This document shows, piece after piece, positions 8,134 to 16,418 of a DNA stretch of 64,000 nucleotides. Made by a program: the position numbers and the translations under genes. Each line of letters begins with the position of its first letter. The first letter of the stretch is position 1. The DNA comes from Ruminococcus sp. GTDB taxonomy: Bacteria > Bacillota > Clostridia > Oscillospirales > Ruminococcaceae. The notes below the pieces were generated by a model, which was not told where the DNA came from, searched no databases, and saw only the letters and a program-made list of their open reading frames with translations. Location of the stretch: NCBI GenBank assembly GCA_017960805.1, contig JAGCYM010000086.1, positions 62,001-126,000 of the forward strand. Direction: 5' to 3'.

Positions 8134-9087
8134 ATGTTGAAAGAAAAAGGCTTTTATAAGGGTATTAATTTTGGTGGATGGTTGTCACAGTGCAACTACT
8201 CAAAGGAGCATCTTGCTTGCTTTATCACCGAAGCGGATTTTGCCGCCGTTTCAAAATGGGGCATAGATCATATCCGTATTCCGTTCGATTATAATATTCT
8301 CGAACGTGATGGCGGAGATTACATAGAAGAGGGATTCGGTTATCTTAATTTTGCGTTTGATATGTGTCGTAAATATGGACTGAATCTGCTGCTTGACCTT
8401 CACAAGACTGCCGGATTCTCCTTTGATTATTATGGAGAGAACGAGAATGGTTTCTTCGATAGTGAGAAGTACCAGGAACGTTTTATTATGTTGTGGGAAG
8501 AGATTGCGAAGAGATTTGGAAAGTATCCTGAGAATATTGCTTTTGAGCTTCTGAACGAGGTTACTGACAAATCATATATTGATACATGGAATGCAATTGT
8601 GCGCCGCTGCATCCCGAGAATAAGAAAGTATGCTCCTGATACTTTGATTCTTGTCGGAAGTTATTTCAATAACGCGGCAACAACAGTACAGTTCCTTGAC
8701 GAGCCGTTTGATGATAAGGTAGTATATAATATGCATTGTTACGAGCCTCTGAAGTTTACACATCAGGGAGCTTACTGGACGACAGATATCATTCCGGAAG
8801 AAAGAGTTGCGTTTGAGGACAGTAAATGTACTCCTGAGTATTTTGAAGAGCTGTTTTCTACAGCTATTGCTAAAGCTGAGAAGCATGGAGCAGATCTTTA
8901 CTGCGGCGAGTATGGCGTAATTGATGTTGTTCCTGCGGAAGATGTAGTTAAGTGGTATCGTACTATAAATTACGTATTTGAAAAACATGGTATCGGAAGA
9001 GCTGCATGGTCATACAAGAAGATGGATTTTGGAATGACTGACAGTCGCCTTGACGGAGTTCGTGATGAACTGCTTAAATTGATATGA
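8134..9087 (+). CDS. Glycoside hydrolase family 5 (cellulase-type), cytoplasmic
   Basis: 317 residues from ATG 8134, which follows CGGAGG; an upstream in-frame ATG lacks a site. GFYKGINFGGWLSQC at the N-terminus, IRIPFDYN, FELLNEVTD with the acid/base Glu at about residue 142, and YCGEYGVID with the nucleophile Glu at about 259 fit the GH5 TIM barrel. There is no signal peptide, dockerin or carbohydrate-binding module, so it probably acts inside the cell on imported oligosaccharides (inference). A TATAAT box at 8100-8105 suggests its own promoter. A strong terminator follows, so it is probably a single-gene unit. Confidence 0.9.
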   Translation: MLKEKGFYKGINFGGWLSQCNYSKEHLACFITEADFAAVSKWGIDHIRIPFDYNILERDGGDYIEEGFGYLNFAFDMCRKYGLNLLLDLHKTAGFSFDYYGENENGFFDSEKYQERFIMLWEEIAKRFGKYPENIAFELLNEVTDKSYIDTWNAIVRRCIPRIRKYAPDTLILVGSYFNNAATTVQFLDEPFDDKVVYNMHCYEPLKFTHQGAYWTTDIIPEERVAFEDSKCTPEYFEELFSTAIAKAEKHGADLYCGEYGVIDVVPAEDVVKWYRTINYVFEKHGIGRAAWSYKKMDFGMTDSRLDGVRDELLKLI

Positions 9088-9091
9088 TTCT

Positions 9092-9138
9092 AAAAGGACA
9101 GAAGATTTGTATTTTCTATGAATCTTCTGTCCTTTTTT
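9092..9138 (+). terminator. Terminator after GH5 gene
   Basis: Perfect 16-bp stem (9092-9107 with 9121-9136), 13-base loop, ending in T residues. Confidence 0.9.
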
Positions 9139-9208
9139 CATGTATTGCCAAAAACATATTTGTATTAAGACTGGTTTAAGAAAAAATGTCAATAATGTTG
9201 TTAATCTA

Positions 9209-9326
9209 TAATGCTCGGGAATTTAACAAGCCGAAAGGCTTCTGCTAGTTTAGAGCATTATGCGAAAATCGCCGAAAACAGCCTAATTTAAGAGCTCAAT
9301 TTCGAGAGGCTTTTAGTTTTTTGAGC
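9209..9326. other. Structured non-coding segment
   Basis: TAATGCTC (9209-9216) pairs with GAGCATTA (9253-9260), enclosing a GNRA-capped hairpin AAGCC-GAAA-GGCTT. GCTCAA (9294-9299) pairs with TTGAGC (9321-9326), followed by GCTTTTTAG. A TATAAT (9207-9212) overlaps the first stem. It may be a small RNA or part of an element end. No coding frame is supported between 9140 and 9774. Confidence 0.3.
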
Positions 9327-9428
9327 GCTTTTTAGTAACAATATGTGGCAAACAAGTGGCTGAGGGCATTTTTGAGAAAAAAGGACTCCTACAAACGGCT
9401 ATTTTAAACCATCTGTGTGACTGTGAAT

Positions 9429-9451
9429 TGGTGACACGTACGGGATTTGAA
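9429..9451 (-). other. tRNA 3'-end fragment, probable att scar
   Basis: Read on the minus strand the 23 bases fit the tail of a tRNA exactly: T-loop TTCAAAT, T-stem strand CCCGT, seven-base acceptor strand ACGTGTC, discriminator A, then CCA. The 5' two-thirds of a tRNA is not present. Integrative elements that use tRNA genes leave such 3' duplications. The flank at 9342-9360 has two GTGGC copies six bases apart, as integrase arm sites often do (inference). Confidence 0.5.
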
Positions 9452-9570
9452 ATGTCTCAGTATTCTGGCATTTAAAGTTGATTGAGTCAAATGAGTGCTC
9501 AGTATGAAATATTTTTACTGCAACATTGACAAAAATATCTCAAAGTATTCGGATTAACCACAAAACTCCA

Positions 9571-9599
9571 TTGACAATTGATTATCAGCATTGTATAAT
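9571..9599 (+). promoter_or_regulatory. Strong sigma-A promoter P1 of the surface operon
   Basis: TTGACA, 17 bases, TATAAT: perfect consensus, about 175 bases before the coding start. Confidence 0.8.
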
Positions 9600-9671
9600 A
9601 AATAATGTATAAGTGTTTGCTGTTCTGCCTAATGCGGAATGCAAAATATTTGCAAATTTTGTCCCGATACT

Positions 9672-9700
9672 TTGACTTCGGGCGAGTATATTGATATAAT
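9672..9700 (+). promoter_or_regulatory. Strong sigma-A promoter P2 of the surface operon
   Basis: TTGACT, 17 bases, TATAAT, about 75 bases before the coding start. Confidence 0.8.
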
Positions 9701-9723
9701 CATATATGGGTTAAGATCACGGT

Positions 9724-9760
9724 TGCCGCTCCCGAAAAAAAGCGGCAGGCTCTCTGAGCC
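9724..9760 (+). promoter_or_regulatory. Two-hairpin mRNA leader
   Basis: TGCCGCT (9724-9730) pairs with AGCGGCA (9741-9747), directly followed by GGCTC-TCT-GAGCC (9748-9760), just ahead of the CAGGAG site. It matches no riboswitch class I recognise; a 5'-stabilising or regulatory structure is likely. Confidence 0.5.
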
Positions 9761-9774
9761 ACAGGAGAAAGACT

Positions 9775-11922
9775 ATGAAAAAGCACAACAAAACGCTGAT
9801 ATGCGCTTTTGCGGCAACTATAGCCATTCTTGCCGCAGCTCCTGCTGCTGCTCACGCGGCGGAGGATGATCCTATTTCTACTGCACCCGCGACAACAACA
9901 ATCTCAACAATATCTACTACAGCAACTACAACACAATCTTCAGTTACAACTATCGCATCTACTACCAAGTCTGAAACGACTACCTCATCTACAACAGCAG
10001 TGCCTGTTACAACGACTGCTTCTGTAACCACTAAAGCTGCTTCTGTTCCGACGGAAGAAGGCTGGTATGTCAATGATGAAGGTAAGATCTACTATTACAG
10101 ATCAGACTCAACATACTACACTGGCGTACATGAAATAGATGACGAGTTATACCTCTTTTCAAAGAACGGTGTTCTTAAGACCGGCTGGCGTACTGTAGGA
10201 GGGAAACGTCGTTATTATGATCCCGAGACAGGAAAGCCATGTTATGGCTGGCTTGAATACTGCGGAAAAAAGTATTACCTTACAAAGAACGGTAAAGCGA
10301 CCGGCTTGTTTACTGATGATGATGGAAAGCAGTATCGCTTCTCTGAAGAAGGGGCTCTTATTTCAGAGGCTGGATTCTTCAAGGATGGTGACAGTTTCTA
10401 TTACGGTAAAGAAGACGGGACACTGGCTACAGGTGAGATAAAGATTGAGGGCTTCCCTTATGTCTTTGATGAGAATGGAAAAGAGCTTACCGGCTGGCAG
10501 GAAATTGACGGAAATAAGTTCTATTATTATCCTGAGACTGGTAAGGCCGCTGAGGGACTTTCGAAGATAGAAGACAAATTCTATTTTGTAAGTGCTGAAT
10601 CAGGTATGACAACGGGCGTAGTCGAAATCGGAGGGGCTCCTCGAATATTCGGCGATGACGGAGTTATGCTTTTAGGCAGACAGCTTATTAAGGGAAAGAA
10701 GTATTACTTCTATGAAGACTCTTCGTATGCAAAGGGATTGTGTACTGTTGATGGAACGAATTATGTCTTCGGTGAGGATGGTGTTCTCGCAGAAGAACTT
10801 GGACTGACTACTGTTGATGGTGATACTTATTTCCACGATGAAAAAGGCATTGCAATTAATGGCAGACAGAAAGTCAATGGTGACTTCTATTACTTCGGCG
10901 ATGATTTCAAAATGTTCAAAGGAATCATCAAACTCGACGGAAAAACTTATTATTTCGGAGAAGACGGAAAACGTACTGCAGGTCTCATAACATACAAGGG
11001 TGACACCTATTATTTTGATGAAGAGACAGCTGAGATGAAGACAGGTCGTCTTAAGATTGACGGAAATAAGTATTATTTTGCCGAGGATGGCAAGATGACA
11101 AAATCAAGTTGGGTTACGATCGACGGCAAGAAATACTACTTCGGCAAAGACGGCGTAATGGCATCAGGCATCACAGAGATAGATGGCGAAAAGTACTGCT
11201 TCAGTTCTGAGACGGGACAGATAGTTACCGGAAGGCTGAGTGTTGACGGCAAGAAGTATTACTTCGGTGAAGACGGCAAGATGCAGTTCGGAATGCAGAA
11301 GATTGATGATGCGACATACTACTTCGATGAAGACGGTGTGATGTACACTGGATGGCTTGAGCTTGACGGAAAGAAGTACTACTTCCTGCCTGATACCGGA
11401 GCTATGGCAAGAAATATGGTCGTTGATGATACTAATCTGTTGAATGATGGAACAGCAGCTCCTCTTGTTGATTCACAGATTAGAGCAAAGGATGTTCTGA
11501 ATAAATCCGGAACTTCTCTTCATGGTATTTATTCGTATATATGCAATAACAATAAGTATCAGTACATGGAGGCGACAAGGTCACTTGATGAGATACAGAA
11601 AGTTGGCTGGTCGTACTTTGCGACATATATGATGGATAACCGTTACGGTGTTTGCTATTACCTTGCTGCTATCACTGATATTCTTTTCAAGCAGGCGGGC
11701 TATCAGACAAGAATAGTTTATGGTACCGGAAGAGCAACCAGTGATCATTACTGGAATCAGGTCCTTGTAAATGGTCAGTGGCTCAATTATGATACCTGCA
11801 ACGGATTTGAAGGCGTTACAGAAGCATATTTGAAAACAGCTAATAATCCTAACAGCAACGGTTATGGAAACACAGGTATAGGTTATACCATAAAGGCTTA
11901 TGTAATAACAAGATATTATTAA
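9775..11922 (+). CDS. Secreted wall-binding-repeat protein with C-terminal transglutaminase-like domain
   Basis: 715 residues. A signal peptide (1-28, ending AHAA) is followed by a Thr/Ser/Ala linker (~32-95). About twenty ~20-residue aromatic/Gly repeats of the type DGKKYYFGEDGKM (~95-545) resemble choline-/glucan-binding CW_binding_1 repeats. The C-terminal domain (~560-715) contains NRYGVCYYLAAITD, ATSDHYWNQVLV and LNYDTC, the Cys-His-Asp order of a transglutaminase/papain-like fold. It probably attaches to wall or exopolysaccharide and acts on protein amides. First gene of a five-gene operon behind two strong promoters; the next start is 31 bases downstream. Family calls are firm, the substrate is unknown. 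Confidence 0.9.
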   Translation: MKKHNKTLICAFAATIAILAAAPAAAHAAEDDPISTAPATTTISTISTTATTTQSSVTTIASTTKSETTTSSTTAVPVTTTASVTTKAASVPTEEGWYVNDEGKIYYYRSDSTYYTGVHEIDDELYLFSKNGVLKTGWRTVGGKRRYYDPETGKPCYGWLEYCGKKYYLTKNGKATGLFTDDDGKQYRFSEEGALISEAGFFKDGDSFYYGKEDGTLATGEIKIEGFPYVFDENGKELTGWQEIDGNKFYYYPETGKAAEGLSKIEDKFYFVSAESGMTTGVVEIGGAPRIFGDDGVMLLGRQLIKGKKYYFYEDSSYAKGLCTVDGTNYVFGEDGVLAEELGLTTVDGDTYFHDEKGIAINGRQKVNGDFYYFGDDFKMFKGIIKLDGKTYYFGEDGKRTAGLITYKGDTYYFDEETAEMKTGRLKIDGNKYYFAEDGKMTKSSWVTIDGKKYYFGKDGVMASGITEIDGEKYCFSSETGQIVTGRLSVDGKKYYFGEDGKMQFGMQKIDDATYYFDEDGVMYTGWLELDGKKYYFLPDTGAMARNMVVDDTNLLNDGTAAPLVDSQIRAKDVLNKSGTSLHGIYSYICNNNKYQYMEATRSLDEIQKVGWSYFATYMMDNRYGVCYYLAAITDILFKQAGYQTRIVYGTGRATSDHYWNQVLVNGQWLNYDTCNGFEGVTEAYLKTANNPNSNGYGNTGIGYTIKAYVITRYY

Positions 11923-11953
11923 TAGACAACAAAACTCTGGAGGATAGATAAAT

Positions 11954-12661
11954 ATGAAAAAAGAAATAATTGCAATCGCTGCGGTTGCGGTAATCAGTGG
12001 AATGGCACTCGCTTCATGTGGAAGCGATGTCCAGCAGGATTCTGTATCAGTAACGCTACCGAAGGTAACAGTTGCTTCCGGCGAGCAGGCTACAACAACT
12101 ACAGGAACGGGCATCACTACCACGGCTGACACAAAGACAACATCGACAACAGCGTCAACTTCAGGTTCAAAGACAACAGCATCAGATGATGACGAGAAAG
12201 ATACTGAGACTACAACAGTTGAGAAGCAGGATAAGACTGAGGAAGATGCACCAGTGATCGAGCCAACTGAGAAAGCAACTGAAGCTCCGCAGACTGTTGC
12301 ATCAGCATATTCCTTCGGCTTCGGCGATCTCATGAGCAGCGCTGCTCTTTCATCTCTTGGAGCTCCTAATTATACAGGAGTAAGCCCTGCTTGTACAACA
12401 AGCGGCAGTGACATCAAGGTGTATGAATATAACGGCCTTACTGTTCAGACCTTTGATAATGGCGGTTCTGAGGCAATCTGCACCATTACTATCAAGAGCA
12501 ACAATTATTCAGCAGGCGGAGTTACAATCGGTAGCTCACGCAATGATGTCATTTCAGCGTTCGGCGGTGATGGTTCGTTCTATTCAGAGGGCAACAAAGA
12601 ACTCTCATTTTCTTACAGCGGCGATACAGTATCATCCATAATGTTTTATTATCCCGCATAA
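11954..12661 (+). CDS. Lipoprotein with Thr-rich linker, unknown function
   Basis: 235 residues. A lipobox (ALASC, Cys at about 22) ends the signal peptide, so the protein should be lipid-anchored outside the membrane. Residues ~40-105 are Thr/Ser/Glu-rich linker. The C-terminal domain (~120-235) has FGFGDLMSSAALSSLGAPNY and VTIGSSRNDVISAFGG, both like the small-helix-then-strand units of SmpA/BamE- or DUF4309-like lipoproteins; this similarity is only suggestive. TGGAGGA supports the start. It lies between the wall-binding transglutaminase and the MBOAT gene, spaced 31 and 12 bases, so it probably serves the same surface-modification system. Confidence 0.75.
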   Translation: MKKEIIAIAAVAVISGMALASCGSDVQQDSVSVTLPKVTVASGEQATTTTGTGITTTADTKTTSTTASTSGSKTTASDDDEKDTETTTVEKQDKTEEDAPVIEPTEKATEAPQTVASAYSFGFGDLMSSAALSSLGAPNYTGVSPACTTSGSDIKVYEYNGLTVQTFDNGGSEAICTITIKSNNYSAGGVTIGSSRNDVISAFGGDGSFYSEGNKELSFSYSGDTVSSIMFYYPA

Positions 12662-12673
12662 GGAGGAACTGTT

Positions 12674-14080
12674 TTGGTATTCAGCAGTCCCGTTTTCCTG
12701 TTCGTATTTCTTACGGCGGTATATATACTTTATCGCATAATACCTACAATGACTGCAAAGAACGTACTGTTGCTTGTATTCAGCATTGCGTTCTACGCTT
12801 ATGGCGAACCTAAAGCAGTAGTTCTCATGATAATTTCTATTATCATGAACTATCTGTTCGGACTCGCAATGAAAAAAGAAAACAAAATGCGTAAGGCGGC
12901 TCTTGCAGCCGCCGTTACTGCTAATCTTACCATGCTTGGTATCTTCAAGTATGCAGGATTTTCAGCAGAGATGCTTAACGCTCTTCCGTTTGTTAAGCTT
13001 CCGGTTCCGCATATAGCTCTTCCGATAGGTATATCTTTCTATACCTTCCAGGCAATGTCCTATGTCATAGATTCATATAAAGACCCCCGATATATTCAGA
13101 AGAATCTGTATAAGCTCGCACTGTACATAACTTTGTTCCCGCAGCTTATAGCCGGTCCTATTGTCAAATACTATGATATCGCGGATCAGATAGACAACAG
13201 GAAGAGTTCACCTGAGCAGACAGCTCAGGGCATACGTCGTTTTATTACAGGTTTGTCCAAAAAACTGCTCATTGCCAATACCATGGCACTTGCTGCAGAT
13301 TATGTATATGGACTTGAAACTGATGAGCTGTCAATGCCGCTTGCGTGGCTCGGTGCTGTATCATATTTGTTTCAGATATATTTTGACTTCAGCGGATACA
13401 GTGATATGGCAATCGGACTTGGGGCAATGTTTGGCTTTAGGTTCCGTGAGAATTTCAATTATCCTTACATCTCACAGAGCATGCAGGAGTTCTGGCGCAG
13501 ATGGCATATCAGCGTATCTACCTGGTTCAAGGAGTATCTGTATATCCCGCTGGGAGGCAATCAGAAGGGCAAGCTCAGAACAGCTCTTAACAAACTGGCT
13601 GTTTTCTTCTGCACCGGACTATGGCATGGCGCAAGCCTCAATTTTATAGTCTGGGGTCTTATAAATGGCGGATTCATGATGCTTGAATCATACAAGATCA
13701 TAAACACGGATAAGTGGCTGCGTCCGTTCAGACATATCTATGCGGTTGCGGTAACAGTACTTGCGTTCGTATTTTTCCGTGCTGATAACCTTACTTCAGC
13801 CTGCAGATTCATCGGGCATATGTTTGTTCCTTCAGGCAGCAGTGAGAAGACTGCGATGTTCATGTCACAGCTTACACCTATGTATCTGTTGATGCTGATC
13901 GCAGCATTGATCTTCTCCGCACCGGTGATCCCTGCTCTGGCGAAAAAGGCAAAGAACAATAAAAGCAGTGCAGGAGCATGTGAAGTATGTTCATATGCGG
14001 TGACTGCCGTACTGTTCCTGCTTTGTGTGGTTACACTTTCATCGGCTTCCTACAATCCGTTTATTTATTTCAGATTCTAA
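12674..14080 (+). CDS. MBOAT-family O-acyltransferase (AlgI/DltB type)
   Basis: 468 residues. The start is TTG at 12674, eight bases after GGAGG. Multiple membrane helices run throughout. Family motifs are clear: LPIGISFYTFQAMSYVID, FPQLIAGPIVKY, FQIYFDFSGYSDMAIGL, EFWRRWHISVSTWFKEYLYIP and CTGLWHGASLNFIVWG with the catalytic His at about 318. Such proteins move acyl (usually acetyl) groups across the membrane for O-acylation of an extracytoplasmic polymer. The next gene encodes an AlgX/DHHW-type protein, the usual partner that places the group on the polymer. The polymer here is unknown. Confidence 0.94.
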   Translation: MVFSSPVFLFVFLTAVYILYRIIPTMTAKNVLLLVFSIAFYAYGEPKAVVLMIISIIMNYLFGLAMKKENKMRKAALAAAVTANLTMLGIFKYAGFSAEMLNALPFVKLPVPHIALPIGISFYTFQAMSYVIDSYKDPRYIQKNLYKLALYITLFPQLIAGPIVKYYDIADQIDNRKSSPEQTAQGIRRFITGLSKKLLIANTMALAADYVYGLETDELSMPLAWLGAVSYLFQIYFDFSGYSDMAIGLGAMFGFRFRENFNYPYISQSMQEFWRRWHISVSTWFKEYLYIPLGGNQKGKLRTALNKLAVFFCTGLWHGASLNFIVWGLINGGFMMLESYKIINTDKWLRPFRHIYAVAVTVLAFVFFRADNLTSACRFIGHMFVPSGSSEKTAMFMSQLTPMYLLMLIAALIFSAPVIPALAKKAKNNKSSAGACEVCSYAVTAVLFLLCVVTLSSASYNPFIYFRF

Positions 14081-14092
14081 GGAGGCGCAGTG

Positions 14093-15544
14093 ATGAAAAA
14101 GAATACTTTATACAGGCTATATTCCGGTGCTTTCATAGGAATATGTCTTCTTCCCGCGGTGCTTATGCCGTTTGTGAAGAGTGACTCTTCAAAGGAAAAA
14201 CGCGCACTTTCCGAATTACCAAAGCTTAAGACAGATGAAGGCGATTTCAATATAAACATTCTGTCTGATCTTGGTGACTATTTCTCGGAACACTTTGCTT
14301 TTCGTCAGCAGCTAGTGACTGCGGACGGACGTATCAAGACAGCTCTTACAGCGACCTCTCCAAATACTGATGTTATTGACGGAACTGACGGTTGGCTGTA
14401 TTACTTTGAGACAATCGATGATTATCTCAATATAAACACAATGAATTCACGGCAGATCAGTGGCATCTGCCATGATCTTCGACTTGTGAATGACTACTGT
14501 GAGCGCAATGGTAAACAGTTCATTTTCACATCAGTACCAAACAAGAATTCACTTTATCCTGAACATATGCCGTTCAACTACATTCCGGCAGACGCTCCTG
14601 ATAACTATGAACTTCTTTCGGAAGGGCTCTCTGAAGACAGTTTTTATGTCAATATGAAAGCTGTTCTTGAGGATACCGGATCAAGCATTCCTCTTTATCA
14701 TGCAACAGATACTCATTGGAACAACCTTGGCGCTTATGCCGGCCATTGTGCTTTGATGGGAGCTCTTGGAAGAGAAGTTTGTCCTGCGGAAAACTGGACG
14801 ATTGAGGAAAATGGCCGCCTCGGAGATCTAGCGGCTATGATCTATCCTTCCGAGGGAGCAAGAGACACACAGGTACACAGTGACTATCAGTTTACTTATG
14901 AATACCAGGGGCACTTCAATGCTCTGGATGATGTTACGATAGACACAGTTAGTGAAAAAGGCGAAGGCACTCTTCTCATGTACCGTGATTCTTTCGGCGA
15001 GGCAATACTGCCATATATGGCTGAACAGTTTTCAAGTGCTGAGTTCTCCCGAATAACTCCTTATCGTTTTGACGAGTCGATGCTTTCAATGGGCGAGACG
15101 ATAATTGTTGAGCTTGTTGAGAGAAATCTGCCGCGATTGGCAGAGGCTGCTCCGCTCATGCCTGCACCTGAGATTTCTGATGAAACAGTTTTGCCGGTGT
15201 CCTCAGTTTTTGCAGGAGAATTCAAAGCAGGGGAGAATGAGCCAGTAATCGACTGGTCAAAGATTCCAGTATGTATTGATCAGAACGGAGCGTATACGCT
15301 CATAACCGGTGCGCTGCCTGAGGAATTCTTCAGCGGCGACGAAGCGAGTGTTTTCATTACTGTAAATGAAAAGACCTATGAGGCTTTTCGCGCAAGTGAA
15401 TACAGCGACTGCGGAAACGGCTTCTCGGCATATATTCCAGCAGATTTACAATTTGACAGAATTGAGATATTCACAAAATGTCCCGACGGACATAGTATAA
15501 GGGTTGAAGTACCTTCGGACAAATTCATCAGAAAGGAACAGTAA
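14093..15544 (+). CDS. DHHW/AlgX-like extracytoplasmic O-acetyltransferase
   Basis: 483 residues. ATG 14093 is chosen over GTG 14090 for its 7-base spacing from AAGGAGG. A single N-terminal membrane helix anchors an external domain. HATDTHWNNLGAYAGH (Asp about 206, His about 208) and MYRDSFGEA (Ser about 300) fit the SGNH-like catalytic set of the AlgX/AlgJ/DHHW family, which work with an MBOAT protein to O-acetylate exported polysaccharides. A further ~100-residue beta-rich C-terminal part may bind the polymer (inference). Spacing to the neighbouring genes is 12 and 2 bases, so the acyl-transfer pair and the dockerin gene are almost certainly one transcript. Confidence 0.9.
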   Translation: MKKNTLYRLYSGAFIGICLLPAVLMPFVKSDSSKEKRALSELPKLKTDEGDFNINILSDLGDYFSEHFAFRQQLVTADGRIKTALTATSPNTDVIDGTDGWLYYFETIDDYLNINTMNSRQISGICHDLRLVNDYCERNGKQFIFTSVPNKNSLYPEHMPFNYIPADAPDNYELLSEGLSEDSFYVNMKAVLEDTGSSIPLYHATDTHWNNLGAYAGHCALMGALGREVCPAENWTIEENGRLGDLAAMIYPSEGARDTQVHSDYQFTYEYQGHFNALDDVTIDTVSEKGEGTLLMYRDSFGEAILPYMAEQFSSAEFSRITPYRFDESMLSMGETIIVELVERNLPRLAEAAPLMPAPEISDETVLPVSSVFAGEFKAGENEPVIDWSKIPVCIDQNGAYTLITGALPEEFFSGDEASVFITVNEKTYEAFRASEYSDCGNGFSAYIPADLQFDRIEIFTKCPDGHSIRVEVPSDKFIRKEQ

Positions 15545-15546
15545 AC

Positions 15547-16263
15547 ATGATACAGAAAAGACTTATATCAGCTGCTCTTGCAGCTTCAGTGCTTGCAGTA
15601 ATGCCTGCTGTAAATGTATTTGCAGCAGAAACTCCGGTTTTTCCGCATTTCAATAAGAATGATGTTAATGGAAGCGTTACCGTAACTCTTCCTGAGGGAC
15701 TGAATGCAAAGGTTAGTATAACCTTTGATTCTCCAGAGGGCAAAGATGAGCCCTACTATCTCACAGATCTGACTGAAGACTCTTCTGCTACGTTTGACAT
15801 AGAAGGCAGAGACAATACTGAAGCAGACTACCGTTATTATCACATCATAGTTACACCTGAAGGGGTTAATCTGAAGCCATTTACTTCTGAATTTACAGTT
15901 CCTGATGGCAACGACAATCCTGACAGCTTCCGGGAGTATACATACACTTTTCTTGTTGATGATACTGCATCTGAACAAGACTGGGCTTCGGTCATAGACG
16001 GATATAAGGAAACTATAACATACCACATTCCTGCGTTTACTCTCGGAGATGTTAACGAGGATGGAAAGATCGATGCTAAGGATGCTTCACATGTGCTGAT
16101 ATACTATGCCGCTTCTTCTACAGGAGTTGAAGGAGGACTTAGTGAATCTCAGAAAAAAGCAGCCAATGTTAACGGTGATAAACTTATTGATGCGAAGGAC
16201 GCTTCACGCATACTTGTATACTATGCGGCAGCTTCCACAGGCGGAAATCCTTCATGGGATTGA
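15547..16263 (+). CDS. Secreted dockerin protein with unknown N-terminal beta domain
   Basis: 238 residues with a signal peptide (1-27, ending VFAAE). Residues ~28-160 form a beta-rich domain with no family I recognise. From ~165 a type I dockerin follows: LGDVNEDGKIDAKDASHVL and ANVNGDKLIDAKDASRILV, two calcium-loop/helix repeats 40 residues apart, typical of Ruminococcus. Dockerins bind cohesins on scaffoldins or surface anchors, so the protein should be displayed on a cellulosome-like complex. It starts 2 bases after the AlgX-like gene, which ties a cohesin-docked protein to polymer O-acylation. A terminator follows at 16286. Confidence 0.9.
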   Translation: MIQKRLISAALAASVLAVMPAVNVFAAETPVFPHFNKNDVNGSVTVTLPEGLNAKVSITFDSPEGKDEPYYLTDLTEDSSATFDIEGRDNTEADYRYYHIIVTPEGVNLKPFTSEFTVPDGNDNPDSFREYTYTFLVDDTASEQDWASVIDGYKETITYHIPAFTLGDVNEDGKIDAKDASHVLIYYAASSTGVEGGLSESQKKAANVNGDKLIDAKDASRILVYYAAASTGGNPSWD

Positions 16264-16285
16264 TTTGAAGAATTATATAATGAAG

Positions 16286-16310
16286 AAACCGAGTTTTATC
16301 TCGGTTTTTT
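16286..16310 (+). terminator. Terminator of the surface operon
   Basis: AAACCGAG / CTCGGTTT 8-bp stem with a six-base loop and a T run. Confidence 0.85.
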
Positions 16311-16336
16311 CTTTGAAAAATAATCCGAATTGTATG

Positions 16337-16365
16337 TTGCTTTGTTTTTTGGAATATGATATAAT
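16337..16365 (+). promoter_or_regulatory. Sigma-A promoter for Cache-GGDEF gene
   Basis: TTGCTT, 17 bases, TATAAT, about 54 bases before the start at 16419. Confidence 0.65.
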
Positions 16366-16418
16366 AAAAATGGTTAATTATACCTTCGACCAAATATAGA
16401 AATGATCGGGGTGGTTTT

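Noticed and set aside
9429..9451. Complete tRNA gene
   Set aside because: Only the 3' 23 bases fit; no D-arm, anticodon arm or 5' acceptor strand is present upstream.
9707..9770. c-di-GMP or other riboswitch before the wall-binding gene
   Set aside because: The two hairpins lack the conserved GEMM or other aptamer sequences I know.
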